64,000 bases of DNA from Haloferax elongans ATCC BAA-1513 (GTDB lineage: Archaea; Halobacteriota; Halobacteria; Halobacteriales; Haloferacaceae). Position numbers and translations under genes: made by a program. The notes under the pieces are model-generated. The model was not told the DNA's origin, searched no databases, and was given only the letters and a program-made list of their open reading frames with translations. Shown piece by piece: positions 52,200 to 61,264 of the stretch. Within the stretch, counting starts at the first letter, position 1, and each line of letters begins with the position of its first letter. Location: assembly GCF_000336755.1 (NCBI RefSeq), contig NZ_AOLK01000015.1, forward strand, positions 204,541 to 268,540, given 5' to 3'.

Positions 52200-53314
52200 C
52201 GGCGCACCTCCCTGATGGCCGCGACGACATCCGCGGGGTCCGCAGGGTCGACTGTCATCGTTGCTTCCCGCTCTGACCCTGTCGCGGACGCATCGCCCAG
52301 TTCGGTCGCTGCCGCAGCGAGTTCGTCGGCCAGTCCGGCTGGACCGGTCGAGACGAGTGCCGCAGCGCCAGTTCCGACCGCAAGCACGGTTGGTTCCGGT
52401 GACCGAAAGTCGCGGGCGAGACGCGCGACGGTTGCGAGTCGCCCCGGAGACGACAGGTCACACGAGAGCACGTAGAGGCTCTCGTAGCGCCCTGTGGATG
52501 CCTCGCGGAGCGCCGCGTGCGTCACTTGCGCGTGGTCACGCCACGCATCCAGCGCCGCCTCACGCACGTCGTGTCCGAGTGCAAGTGCGACGGCGACACC
52601 CGGTGCTTCCTTGACGGTCGCATCGAGCACGTCGGCGAAGCCGCCGACAGTTTCGAATGGCCCGTCTGGAGTCGCACGCGGCTGTAGGATGCGCTCGACG
52701 GCGGTCGTCGCGCGCGGTGTCGCCTCGCCATCCGTCGCTTCGAGAGCGACGAGCGAGGCGACCCGGCGGTGTGCGTCCGCGTCGAGTTCGGCCGGAAGCG
52801 ACAGTTCGGCGAGCATCGCCTGTGCTGCCTCTCGGTCGGCCGAGAATGGTGCGTGAACCAGTGTCGAGTGCGCGAGCCCGTTTGCGAGGTCGCCCGTCGG
52901 GACGGCCACGCCGGGGCGCGACTCGATGCCCGCGTCGGCCGCCGCGTCTGCGAGTTCGGAATCGTCCTCCGGGGACACACCGGCGGCGTGGAAGCCAGCC
53001 AGCGCGACCACCGGGTCGGGGTCGACACCGAGTTCGCGAGTGACGGCGACGGCGTCTCGCGGGTCGAGTTCGAAGTCACGATTGGGTGCCGACAGCCCCA
53101 CTGCAACCGCAACGTCGTCGTTTGCGGTCGGTTCGGGGGTGTCGGTCGCCCGGATACGGAAGGGGACGTCGAGTGTCCTGAGTGCCCGCCCGAGGACGCC
53201 TGCGGCGGCGACGGCAGCACCGCTGGCATGGGCGCGGAGGCGAACGAACGTCGCCTCGCGGAGTGCCGCGGCAGCGTCGGCAGCAGGCGTCTGTTCGGCG
53301 GGACTCATGGACAT
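52196..53314 (-). CDS. RecJ-like DHH-superfamily protein (inactive-looking)
   Basis: 372 residues. Matches the haloarchaeal RecJ-like proteins encoded between rps15 and pcc1, related to the GAN/RecJ partner of the archaeal replisome. N-terminal half is Ala-rich with HASGAAVAAAGVLGRAL, C-terminal half has LSSPGRLATVARLARDF and TVLAVGTGAAALVS (DHHA1-like). The DHH and other Asp motifs are not evident, so catalysis is doubtful and a structural role with GINS is possible. Start ATG 53314 is 7 bases behind a GAGGAG ribosome site. Confidence 0.82.
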   Translation of the reverse strand: MSMSPAEQTPAADAAAALREATFVRLRAHASGAAVAAAGVLGRALRTLDVPFRIRATDTPEPTANDDVAVAVGLSAPNRDFELDPRDAVAVTRELGVDPDPVVALAGFHAAGVSPEDDSELADAAADAGIESRPGVAVPTGDLANGLAHSTLVHAPFSADREAAQAMLAELSLPAELDADAHRRVASLVALEATDGEATPRATTAVERILQPRATPDGPFETVGGFADVLDATVKEAPGVAVALALGHDVREAALDAWRDHAQVTHAALREASTGRYESLYVLSCDLSSPGRLATVARLARDFRSPEPTVLAVGTGAAALVSTGPAGLADELAAAATELGDASATGSEREATMTVDPADPADVVAAIREVRR

Positions 53315-53318
53315 CTAG

Positions 53319-53786
53319 TTACTCTTCGAGGAGTTCGACGGCGACGTCGTAGTTGTACGTGAAGTCTTCGTCGAGCTTGTTGCCGCGGTAGTAGGCGACC
53401 AGACGGCGAATCTTGGACTCCGTGTTCTGGAGTGCGCGACGGTTGGACTTGTCCTGACGGTTGGTCTCCATGTGGTCACGGAGACGGACGGCGCGCTCCA
53501 TCAGGTTCTTGAGGTCCTCGGGGAGTTCGGGGTCGGCGTCGTTCTCCTCGAGGATGGTGGTTACTTTCTTGCCGGTGGCGAGCTTGACGTCCGGAATCGG
53601 AACGCCCTTGACGCCTTCGTCACGCAGGGCAAGCCCAATCTGGCTCGGGTCCTTCCCCTGTTCGGCAAGTTCGACGACGCGTGCTTCGATGTCTGCTGCG
53701 TCGACGTCACTCCACTCCGGTGCTTCGTCTGCCACGGGCTTGTCCGAACCGGACGAGCCGCGTCGGCGGGTGTGCATTCGTGCCAT
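53319..53786 (-). CDS. rps15: 30S ribosomal protein S15 (uS15)
   Basis: 155-residue archaeal S15: MARMHTRRRGSSGSDKPV, VELAEQGKDPSQIGLALRDEGVKGVP with the archaeal N-terminal domain, then LMERAVRLRDHMETNRQDKSNRRAL, the 16S-binding helices. First gene of the rps15-recJ-pcc1-rps3ae operon. A 13-bp palindrome GCCCAAATTGGGC lies about 85 bp upstream. Confidence 0.97.
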   Translation of the reverse strand: MARMHTRRRGSSGSDKPVADEAPEWSDVDAADIEARVVELAEQGKDPSQIGLALRDEGVKGVPIPDVKLATGKKVTTILEENDADPELPEDLKNLMERAVRLRDHMETNRQDKSNRRALQNTESKIRRLVAYYRGNKLDEDFTYNYDVAVELLEE

Positions 53787-54009
53787 TGTTGCGGGTTGGA
53801 ACCGCACTGACCGCAGAAACGAGTACCCCGCAGTCGCACTCGCGACTGCTGGGGCACTACCGCAATCCCAAGCCCAAATTGGGCGAGTCAGATTTACGGC
53901 CGTGCTGGATTCCCATGCGTCACTCCTCGTGCCGAGACTTAAACGGTTTCGACTCGCTGCGCGGTCGAATCGAAGGGCTTCTAAACGGGTGACGACTACG
54001 AGGGAGTGC

Positions 54010-54081
54010 GGGCTCGTAGATCAGGGGTAGATCACTCCCTTGGCATGGGAGAGGCCCCGGGTTCAAATCCCGGCGAGTCCA
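54010..54081 (+). tRNA. tRNA-Ala (GGC), left copy
   Basis: 72 nt. Acceptor GGGCTCG/CGAGTCC with one G-U pair, D-arm GATC-AGGGGTA-GATC, anticodon arm CTCCC-TTGGCAT-GGGAG with anticodon GGC, T-arm CCGGG-TTCAAAT-CCCGG, discriminator A; CCA not encoded. TATA-like TTCTAAA about 30 bp upstream. An identical gene lies at 61081. Confidence 0.96.
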
Positions 54082-54082
54082 T

Positions 54083-54505
54083 AATTTTCCCACTCAGTTG
54101 GAAACCGACAGACAGCGAGCCGATTTCTGCTATATCACCTGTGTCGTCCGTCCAGTGTGAGTGGGCCCGAAGCGGACTGCAAGTGTGAGCGGACAAGTCT
54201 AAGTGTGAGTGGTAGCCACTAAAACCTTTTCCCGGCGTCTTAGCCCCTCTACTGCTCGATACGAGTACTTTCGTGGCAGCCGATCTGTAGGGAAAACACT
54301 GCCATGCGCACCTCGGAAACTCGATGACCACGAACAAGCGTTCTAATTGTGCGGGCAACAACTATTCGGCATATCGTCCGAGTCGTCCGCGCCCCTGACG
54401 TGGTTAGACGCAAAGACTCTGATTGTGCCCGGAATACACGCCAGAAAACACAGTGGATTTTATCAACCCAAAGTACTCGTATCTTCGAGTATCCTGAACT
54501 AACGC
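54083..54505. other. Left flank of island, no gene
   Basis: About 420 bases with no convincing reading frame. Contains three copies of AGTGTGAGYGG (see repeat entry) and, near 54470, an AT-rich stretch (TTTATCAACCCAAAGTACT) that may be the promoter of the 50-residue gene at 54506. Confidence 0.45.
54154..54212 (+). repeat. Three-copy direct repeat AGTGTGAGYGG
   Basis: AGTGTGAGTGG (54154-54164), AGTGTGAGCGG (54182-54192) and AGTGTGAGTGG (54202-54212), same orientation, start-to-start 28 and 20 bp, just inside the left attachment repeat. Iteron- or arm-site-like. Confidence 0.55.
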
Positions 54506-54658
54506 ATGAGTAATAATGATTTCATCGTGGCTCGGGCAGAGCCAAACAAGTATATCATTGAGGCAACAGACCTTTCGTTTGAAGAAGCAGGCGAGAAGGT
54601 AATTGAATTGGATTCAGAGAATCCTCAAGAAGAGTACCATATCCTTGAGAAACACTAA
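54506..54658 (+). CDS. 50-residue orphan protein in island
   Basis: ATG 54506 to TAA 54656-54658. Starts MSNNDFIVARAEPNKYIIEA and ends EYHILEKH; acidic, beta-alpha pattern, no cysteine. Low-GC codon use like the rest of the island. Convergent with the restriction enzyme gene, 21 bases away. No family recognised; could be a small antitoxin-like or anti-restriction partner, but nothing shows it. Confidence 0.5.
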   Translation: MSNNDFIVARAEPNKYIIEATDLSFEEAGEKVIELDSENPQEEYHILEKH

Positions 54659-54679
54659 TGGCACCGTCAGACTCGATGT

Positions 54680-57600
54680 TTAACCACTGAGTTCGTCGTA
54701 CTTCTCCAGCACCAGATCAAAGTATTCGTCAGTCATCATACGAGGATTCTGCACTTGGTAGAAGTCATCAAGTACGAACTCTGTTTCCTCGTGGTCCAGT
54801 CCGTAAGCGTGGAAGGCAGCAGCATCGATTTCTGCGTGTAACTCGGTTCGTGTCTCCTCATCCGTCGCTGGCTCAATGTCGTCCAGTCGCTCGCGCATCT
54901 CCTCAAACTGTTCACCGTAACAATTCAAACGGGCTGACCTTCGCCAGATAAACTCGAACCAGTCATCACCTTCGGTAAGATGGGGCGCTTGTGCCTCTAC
55001 CAGTTTGTAGATGACAACGTTCTCTTCGGTCTTGGTTCTCATCAGGTAGTCGAATGGGAGACTGTTCAGCAGCCCGAGAGCCACAAACAGTTCTTGGTCA
55101 GTGAAGATCCGTTCGTAGATACTGTGGAGAGGGTCTTCTTCCAGATCTGCCTCTGATGGTTCTATCTTGTAGGGCCGAATAGTGTTGAGAGCGTGGTGAC
55201 AGACAATGCCCTTCGGAATGGCCGAACTGATAATCGTTCTCTCGTTGGTTGACTGCGTGATGTTCCGGAATGCGAGTCGATATTCGGTGCAATCCAGAAG
55301 TACATCATCCATCGAGAGGGGGTCCCCACGACGTTCGTTCAGCAGTTCATTTACGAACCCTTTCTGAGAACCAGATCCATCGAAGGCTTGGTAGATAGCC
55401 TTCTTTGGACTGACCATCGCATCTCGTGACCGGAAGCACTTCTCCCGAATCCGCCGTTTTGCGCTCTTCTCTGGATCTTTGTCTTCGTCTACGCTCCAGA
55501 GGTCAGGGGAATCTATGTCATCAACGAAGTCTGGCGTGTAAGTGTATTGGTAGATGTTGCTTCCGCCATACACTGGATAATCACCGGCAGACTCGTCCTC
55601 GATAAACCGGTCAGAATCATTTGCGCGGTCAAGTTCTCGATACGGGTGAACAAACCAAGAATCACCAGTCTCAACTCCAATTGGTGGGAACTGTATGATC
55701 TTTCGGAGAATGTCAACCTGCTCCTTAGATTCGACATACGGGAAACTACGAGCCTCGGGAGAGAACTGTACCAGAACGTCATCTGGAATGGTGACTGCTT
55801 CGGAGTCAATCGATTTGAAGATCTCAGTATCACCTCGAACAAACTTCCCTTTGAGTTGGTCTGTCGAACCGGAATTTCGGAAAACAATCACTCCGAATTT
55901 CGCCTGACCATGAAGACCGGGGAAAATGCCGTTGTTCTCCAGCATGACTAACCGCTCCATAGAGGTATTCTCCAGAAGGTGCATGCGCAGGCCCTTCGTC
56001 GCTCCACCGTTGAAGATGAATCCCGGTAGAATCTGAGCGACATACCCATCTTCCCGAGTCAGAGAGAAGATCCGCTCCAAGAACAGTACGGACAGATCGT
56101 TTTCCCGAGACATCGTGTTACCCGCGACCGTCGAACTCTGGAGCACGTAGTCCGGGCTGTTGTTGAAGTACTCGGCCCTCAGATCGAAATTCCTCTGGTA
56201 CCTCTCGTAAGCCCCGGAGATCGAGTCCTGTTCAAGAAGTTCAGCCTCCCTATCATTCTTCACTTCCGGCCCGTACGAGCGGAACTGTTCGTCGTATCGA
56301 GAGAAAAACTCCTCGCGGTTTGCAGAGAGCACGTCCCACGGTGGATTCCCGACAATGACGTCAAATCCACCGTCTGCGTAGACTGACGGGAACTCAAGCA
56401 TCCAGTGGAACGGACGTTGATCAGATAGATCATCTTCGGTTGCATCGTCAACAGCAACCTGAAACTCGTGGAGAAAGTCCTTGTCTAACGACTTCCGGTG
56501 CTTCTGTTGAAGTTCCTTTGCCTTTTCTCGGTGCTTTTCAGCCTTCTCAGGGAACGCAGCACTCTCCTCATACAGTTCGATCTGCTCAATGATTTCGTCG
56601 TAGCGATCTCGGACACTGTTATCGTTGAAGTTCTCAAAGGTCTGATCTCCGTTATCGGTTTCTTCGGGGAAATCGACGTATCCGACGAGGCTGTTTCCTC
56701 GTTGAACGTTGAACCCGATGTTCGGGAGGGCGATTTCTTCGAGGTCCAGATCTTCTCTGTCTTCCTCGCGGAGTTCGGAAATAATCGACAGCCAGAGTCG
56801 GAGTTTCCCGATTTCGACTGCCGGTTCCATGATATCCACACCATAGATGTTGTTCTGGATAGTCGTCTTCTTGAGCCGATGACGGCTCGGATAGTTTTCT
56901 GGCTCCTGCCGAGTGTAGAGTGATTGCCGGACGTTCACGATCTCCTCTACTACTGACGTCAGGAAGTGTCCGCTCCCCATACTCGGGTCGATTACGTAGA
57001 GCTCATCAACTTCGGAAAGCAGCGAGGTGATAAGAGGACCTGAACCCGGTACTCCGTCAATCAGTTCATAGAGCGCATCGTATTGCTGGAGTTCGGCTTC
57101 GGGCCAGTCACGCTCCTCACGGAGTACCGTTTTGAACCGCTCCAAGAGGGCTGGTCGAACAGTTTCTTCGGCACAGAACCGCGTGATTTCACTTGGGGTA
57201 TAGTACGCGCCGAGTTCCTTGTTCTGGTCGCCCGGATCGGTTGTCAGATAGTTAATTGTCTTCTCGAAGACACTCCCCAGTACACTCGGATCGATGTCGG
57301 TTGGTCCACCATCAGTCGAAAAGCGATACCGTTCGAGTAAGTCAATAATCGATTCAAGGACGCTATCGCTCACGTCGAAGTCTCGCTCATTTATCGTCGA
57401 GGAGCCATTCAGTTCTGGCCGGAACAGTCCACCGTTGAGGTATGGAATGTCAGAAAAGACGTCGATATTCTCGATTTGCGGATCACGCTCGGGTTTCTCG
57501 TTGAAGACGTCATAGAATAGCGGATCGAGGAAGGTTTTGTAGAATGACTGTGGGTATATGCCCTGCTCGTAGGTTTCTACCAACGTGTCGAGTAAGTCTT

Positions 57601-58549
57601 GTCGAACAATTCGCTTGTCTTCGAGGAACTTGACGAAGATCAATCGATTCATCAACTCTACGGCAAACAACCGAACGTCATCCCCATTTGCCTCCTCAGG
57701 CGATTCGATACCACCTTCTCCGATGAGACTTCGAGCACGTCGCTCATCACTTCCTCCAGAGACGCCGAATACGATCTGTATGTAGTCTTCATAGAATTCA
57801 TCAGTGATCGCTTCCTTCTTTTCACTGAGTACAGTCTGAGCATCACCGATAATCGAGACAAAGTTCTCGTAGTTGAATGTGCGGAGTAGAGTCGAGATGA
57901 GTTCACGCTGCTCCTCGGTTACGACAGAGGTGGGTGCCTCCGGGCTCACCGCTGTAGCATTCTCGAACAGAGTGAGGAAAACAGGGCGAAGATCTACTTC
58001 ACCAATGATGTTGTGAGTGTATGAATCGGGATCGTACCGGACGAATATCCACCGAACGCCATCCGTCGCAAATCCGAAATCAGACTCGAACTCTCGCTGA
58101 CTAAGCCAACTCTCGACTTGATCAAGCCCGTGACCGCGATCTTGTAGAGGTTTGTTGACTGGCTCCGCTTCAATCAGTAATCGGGTCGAATCTACTGTAG
58201 CGATGTCTCGAAGGGAAACTGCGTAGTCGGCTTGTTCACCTCTTTCTTCAGCAAAACTCCCGGCCTCATAGCCATAGTCTTCGTATCCGAGCGTATCGAG
58301 GAGTGGTTCAATTACTCGGTTCTTCGTCAAAGGTTCCGGGTCAAGTTGATCCGTTGTGTGTTGTGATTTTAAAATATACCGACCAGACTCATGCTGAAAC
58401 ATCCCGTGGAGAAAGTCGTCATCAATTTGATCTCGGAGACGTCCGATGCTGTCCGCAATTGTCTCGATAATCCGGTTTTCGTCGGCTTCCGTTACTTCTG
58501 TCTCGAACTCAGAAAAGTCGAATTCGGTTTGGGTCCCTTCAGTAGACAT
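54680..58549 (-). CDS. Type IIG-like restriction endonuclease-methyltransferase
   Basis: 1289 residues, single-chain restriction-modification architecture. N-terminal nuclease-like segment (about 60-190; ADYAV 107-111, IEAEP 126-130), helical region, then the N6-adenine methyltransferase: YYTP 449-452, motif I DPSMGSGHFL 521-530, motif IV NPPW 735-738, and a C-terminal target-recognition part with YPVYGGSNIYQY (TaqI/Eco57I-type) near 975. Large DNA-modifying enzymes such as BREX PglX look similar but no other BREX or DISARM gene is near, so a solitary Type IIG/L system is preferred. Codon use is island-like. Confidence 0.85.
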   Translation of the reverse strand: MSTEGTQTEFDFSEFETEVTEADENRIIETIADSIGRLRDQIDDDFLHGMFQHESGRYILKSQHTTDQLDPEPLTKNRVIEPLLDTLGYEDYGYEAGSFAEERGEQADYAVSLRDIATVDSTRLLIEAEPVNKPLQDRGHGLDQVESWLSQREFESDFGFATDGVRWIFVRYDPDSYTHNIIGEVDLRPVFLTLFENATAVSPEAPTSVVTEEQRELISTLLRTFNYENFVSIIGDAQTVLSEKKEAITDEFYEDYIQIVFGVSGGSDERRARSLIGEGGIESPEEANGDDVRLFAVELMNRLIFVKFLEDKRIVRQDLLDTLVETYEQGIYPQSFYKTFLDPLFYDVFNEKPERDPQIENIDVFSDIPYLNGGLFRPELNGSSTINERDFDVSDSVLESIIDLLERYRFSTDGGPTDIDPSVLGSVFEKTINYLTTDPGDQNKELGAYYTPSEITRFCAEETVRPALLERFKTVLREERDWPEAELQQYDALYELIDGVPGSGPLITSLLSEVDELYVIDPSMGSGHFLTSVVEEIVNVRQSLYTRQEPENYPSRHRLKKTTIQNNIYGVDIMEPAVEIGKLRLWLSIISELREEDREDLDLEEIALPNIGFNVQRGNSLVGYVDFPEETDNGDQTFENFNDNSVRDRYDEIIEQIELYEESAAFPEKAEKHREKAKELQQKHRKSLDKDFLHEFQVAVDDATEDDLSDQRPFHWMLEFPSVYADGGFDVIVGNPPWDVLSANREEFFSRYDEQFRSYGPEVKNDREAELLEQDSISGAYERYQRNFDLRAEYFNNSPDYVLQSSTVAGNTMSRENDLSVLFLERIFSLTREDGYVAQILPGFIFNGGATKGLRMHLLENTSMERLVMLENNGIFPGLHGQAKFGVIVFRNSGSTDQLKGKFVRGDTEIFKSIDSEAVTIPDDVLVQFSPEARSFPYVESKEQVDILRKIIQFPPIGVETGDSWFVHPYRELDRANDSDRFIEDESAGDYPVYGGSNIYQYTYTPDFVDDIDSPDLWSVDEDKDPEKSAKRRIREKCFRSRDAMVSPKKAIYQAFDGSGSQKGFVNELLNERRGDPLSMDDVLLDCTEYRLAFRNITQSTNERTIISSAIPKGIVCHHALNTIRPYKIEPSEADLEEDPLHSIYERIFTDQELFVALGLLNSLPFDYLMRTKTEENVVIYKLVEAQAPHLTEGDDWFEFIWRRSARLNCYGEQFEEMRERLDDIEPATDEETRTELHAEIDAAAFHAYGLDHEETEFVLDDFYQVQNPRMMTDEYFDLVLEKYDELSG

Positions 58550-58896
58550 TCGTGAGATAGCCAGTCATTCTTATCATGGCCTAATCAAAGTGACCGTTTT
58601 TTATACAGCAGACTCCACCCACTCGGAAGCACAGGGCGGGTGTTGCGAGAAAATTCGTGGTTGGTTGAACACTGGTATGCTCTTTCCAACTACGACATAG
58701 GGTCCCAGAACTGTAGTTGACTGTCGTAGGAATCCGAAAACATGTATCTCGCAAACAATCCCATGGAAGGTCTGAAAACCCTTTGATAGGGGTTATTAGA
58801 GGGTGAACGCGGTGGTTTTGATTAACTACCGCACTGTCTTCACAACTCGTCAAGTCTCCCCTCAATTATTTCTGAATCCTGTTTGAATGGCTGACC
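58550..58896. other. Intergenic region with hairpin, island
   Basis: 347 bases between the restriction enzyme (minus) and the gene at 58897 (plus). TTTTTTATACAG near 58598 may be a TATA region for the enzyme gene. A 9-bp stem (GCGGTGGTT 58809-58817 / AACTACCGC 58824-58832, one G-T pair, 6-base loop) lies about 65 bp before the plus gene. No gene seen. Confidence 0.45.
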
Positions 58897-59349
58897 ATGA
58901 CTTCCCGCAACCGCTACTACCTTGATCTTGAACGGACAGAAGAAGACGAAAAGCAGAAAGGAAGGGCTGCTCTCCAGTGGTTACTTCAGCAGATGGAAGA
59001 GGGGCCATACGAAGACGGGATCATTGCAGCACATAGGCAGAATATGGCTGAAACAGTCGCTAAGGGGTTGGGCGAAGATCTTGTGGATGGAATTACACAA
59101 CCATCTGACCACTCGGTAGACACCGAACATGGAACTCTCCACCTTGTGACGAACCGAATCGATCCTCCAGTCCCACCCGCTCGGATGGAAGGACCAGCAA
59201 TCATTGTAGACCCTGACGAAAAGATCATCACCAAGATCGAGGATGACTCCTATGTCGAGGAAATCTGTGTCATCAACTGGCCCCTTTCAGATGCCACAAC
59301 AGAATGGATAGAGGAACATTCCCCCAGTCGGTTGACTGTGCAAAAATAG
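58897..59349 (+). CDS. Unknown 150-residue island protein
   Basis: ATG 58897. Helical N-terminal half (YYLDLERTEEDEKQKGRAAL, QWLLQQMEEGPYEDGIIAAH) and a beta-rich C-terminal half (HGTLHLVTNRIDPPVPPARM, PAIIVDPDEKIITKIEDD, EEICVINWPLSDATTEWI). The second half resembles small haloarchaeal proteins found next to restriction and other defence genes, but I cannot name a family. Divergent from the Type IIG gene. Clean frame and start support a real gene. Confidence 0.6.
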   Translation: MTSRNRYYLDLERTEEDEKQKGRAALQWLLQQMEEGPYEDGIIAAHRQNMAETVAKGLGEDLVDGITQPSDHSVDTEHGTLHLVTNRIDPPVPPARMEGPAIIVDPDEKIITKIEDDSYVEEICVINWPLSDATTEWIEEHSPSRLTVQK

Positions 59350-59700
59350 CCTCATTGAATAGACGACTGTTGGTACACAGAGCCGAGAGTATACCTACCT
59401 GATATTATGCAGATGGGAGCGTAGGGCGAGGTTCTCCCGGACTCTACAGCGAGAAAACACGGGTTGGTTGTTGAAGGATGTCGTATCTACTCACTCACGA
59501 ATCAGTAGAGGTCGGGAAGAGATAGACCATCAACCAGCGTATCACGTTTCTTCGGACATCTGTACCCATGTTCGGCCACACACCAGCCTTCGGTTCGGGC
59601 CAGACTGGGGCGTTCCGGTGGGTCCCCCACGGGGCCTTCCAGTTGTACACTATACACATCGTGGTTCGGGGAGTAGAAGGCCTGATACGCCGTTTTCGCC
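59350..59700. other. Non-coding or decayed island segment
   Basis: About 350 bases without a supported gene. Open frames on the plus strand here (e.g. starting 59468) are rich in Arg, Ser, and Pro and look like noise. A GC-rich block near 59610-59650 could be remnant coding DNA; no motif recognised. Confidence 0.4.
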
Positions 59701-59904
59701 CTATTCAGAACCCGATTCGGACTGCTTTTTTAAGCAGGGTGGGATGTACACTTCCGACTGCGTATCGCTCTCGGTGAAGTCGGACAGTTTCGCTTGTTCT
59801 GTCTCCACCATCTCCGTCTTCACCATCACAGGCTCAGGATCACCGTTGGTTCGGATGGCGTACTTGACCACTTCGACCCTCGGTGGTGAGTATCCCCGAG
59901 TCAT
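59701..59904 (-). CDS. 67-residue protein coupled to primase remnant
   Basis: MTRGYSPPRVEVVKYAIRTN at the start, acidic Ser-rich tail ending KKQSESGSE. ATG 59904 overlaps the stop of the primase frame by 4 bases (ATGA), the coupling expected for a genuine downstream gene of a plasmid or virus replication operon. One cysteine, no recognised domain. Confidence 0.5.
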   Translation of the reverse strand: MTRGYSPPRVEVVKYAIRTNGDPEPVMVKTEMVETEQAKLSDFTESDTQSEVYIPPCLKKQSESGSE

Positions 59905-60449
59905 CGGTGCTGGACGTAGTGACCCGAGAACGTATCGTAGTTCGTCCGGACGGCTGTCTGGATGGTTCCGTCCCCGTACGTCCGTCCGTCAGCGTAGTGA
60001 ACCTCATCCCACTTCTCTCGCATCCGGTTCGATGCGCGGAAACAGTCGTCGATCAAAGGTGCGTCTTCCTGACACCAGAATGCGAGATCTGCTACCAGTG
60101 CCATGTCTGCTTCCGATGCCGAGGGGAATCCGGCGTCGGAGCCAGCAGGTGAGTCCCACCGACCCAGTGCCCGTTGTGCTTCCGGATGACCGTCCTTCGC
60201 ATACTCCTCCAGCGTCCGACGGACGTCTTCGGCTCGGACACTGACTGAGTCACGTGAAACCGATTTCAAATCGAACCGTGACTGTTTCGTCACTGTCTCG
60301 ACTGAATCAGATCGTGTCGGTAGGTACTCCCGCTGGATGTCACTTGGCGCGCCCTCGACGTCGTCTCCGGTCCGATGACCGTCTCTGACGGTATCGTAGG
60401 GACCGATCTGATTGCCTGTCAGTACGACGTACTGGCCCGCATCGTACAC
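59901..60449 (-). pseudogene. C-terminal remnant of virus/plasmid-type primase
   Basis: About 182 residues. Starts in IEVYDAGQYVVLTGNQIG, which matches the turn 'IEvYdsgRyftvTG' of archaeal virus and plasmid primase-polymerases, and ends with SEADMALVADLAFWCQEDAP, CFRASNRMREKWDEVHYADG and TYGDGTIQTAV, the helix-bundle domain seen in NrS-1-type polymerases. The catalytic primase domain that should precede is absent: upstream sequence is AT-rich and not protein-like, and the frame opens without a good start codon. Hence an N-terminally truncated gene. Confidence 0.7.
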
Positions 60450-61080
60450 CTCGATAGAGTCTTGAACATGATTTGTATGCTTATTTGGAATGAAATTAAC
60501 TGTAAAATGGACGAATAAAATAAGGATTGATGAGAAAAGGTTTCTACAAGGATTCTTCGCAAATCAGTCTATATTTTCAGAGATACAGGTTCTTGAACCT
60601 CCCATCAACAGATGTCTCGTCCATGGACGATCTATACAATGCCAAATATATTTCTAATTCTAACGACTGGAACTCATTGCCATCTGCGAGACCACGTATA
60701 TGAGGTGGACGGCGAACCACAACTCCAAGACTCGATGCCCATCCGTGCCGAGGTTCGACACCAACCTCGGCGTTGGTTCTGACCGATGCCCCGGAGTCGA
60801 GTCGTACCATGGTTGTCGCCGCCACCCGATTGACTGATAGCCACTCGACACCCGCCGCACGCACTCGTGCGTGTGACGGGTCGGAATCCACCTCACTCCG
60901 AACGGTTGGTTGTCGTTCGCTCCGACTGGGCATCGCCCAGTCCGGTTCTCCCGAAACAGACGCTACAGCGGCGTGTGTCTGTGGTTCGGTGGTTCGGTTT
61001 CGACTACGCCAGTGTCTCGCAGCCGTCCGACGATTCGAAGCCCTTATTTATTCGACCGGGAAATGAGAAGATGCGTTAGC
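60450..61080. other. Non-coding right part of island
   Basis: 630 bases without a convincing gene; AT-rich near 60480-60560, where the primase gene is broken, and GC-rich afterwards. The ~118-residue minus-strand frame at 60577-60933 has no family pattern. CTTATTTAT at 61042-61050 is a TATA candidate for the second tRNA. Confidence 0.45.
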
Positions 61081-61152
61081 GGGCTCGTAGATCAGGGGTA
61101 GATCACTCCCTTGGCATGGGAGAGGCCCCGGGTTCAAATCCCGGCGAGTCCA
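61081..61152 (+). tRNA. tRNA-Ala (GGC), right copy
   Basis: 72 nt identical to the copy at 54010, anticodon GGC, all stems intact. It has its own TATA-like element about 30 bp upstream (CTTATTTAT), different from that of the left copy, so it is probably expressed rather than a silent att remnant. Confidence 0.95.
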
Positions 61153-61264
61153 TTTCTGAACGAAGTGAAGAAATTGACGAGCCGAGCGCTCGCCACTGCG
61201 AGCGCGTGGATTTGAAGCCCTGAAAGTCGCGCGCAGCGAACGGAGTGAGCGAGCACGTCTTTCT

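Larger units (their letters stand above)
54010..61153. mobile_element. tRNA-Ala-bounded genomic island with restriction system
   Basis: Bounded by a 75-bp direct repeat (54008-54082 and 61079-61153) that contains the whole tRNA-Ala(GGC). Between the copies base composition drops, codon use changes, and content is accessory: Type IIG-like restriction enzyme, two orphan ORFs and a primase remnant. No integrase is visible inside, so the element is probably decayed or was mobilised in trans. Boundaries are inferred from the repeat. Confidence 0.7.

Noticed and set aside
54680..58549. BREX PglX or DISARM methylase
   Set aside because: The methylase part is similar, but no pglZ, brxC, drmA or other system genes are within the island, and the N-terminal nuclease-like region fits Type IIG better.
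59468..60244. 258-residue plus-strand open frame in the island
   Set aside because: Ser/Arg/Pro-rich with no motif, and antisense to the primase remnant that carries recognisable conserved blocks.
60577..60933. 118-residue minus-strand frame
   Set aside because: No family pattern and composition of non-coding GC-rich DNA.
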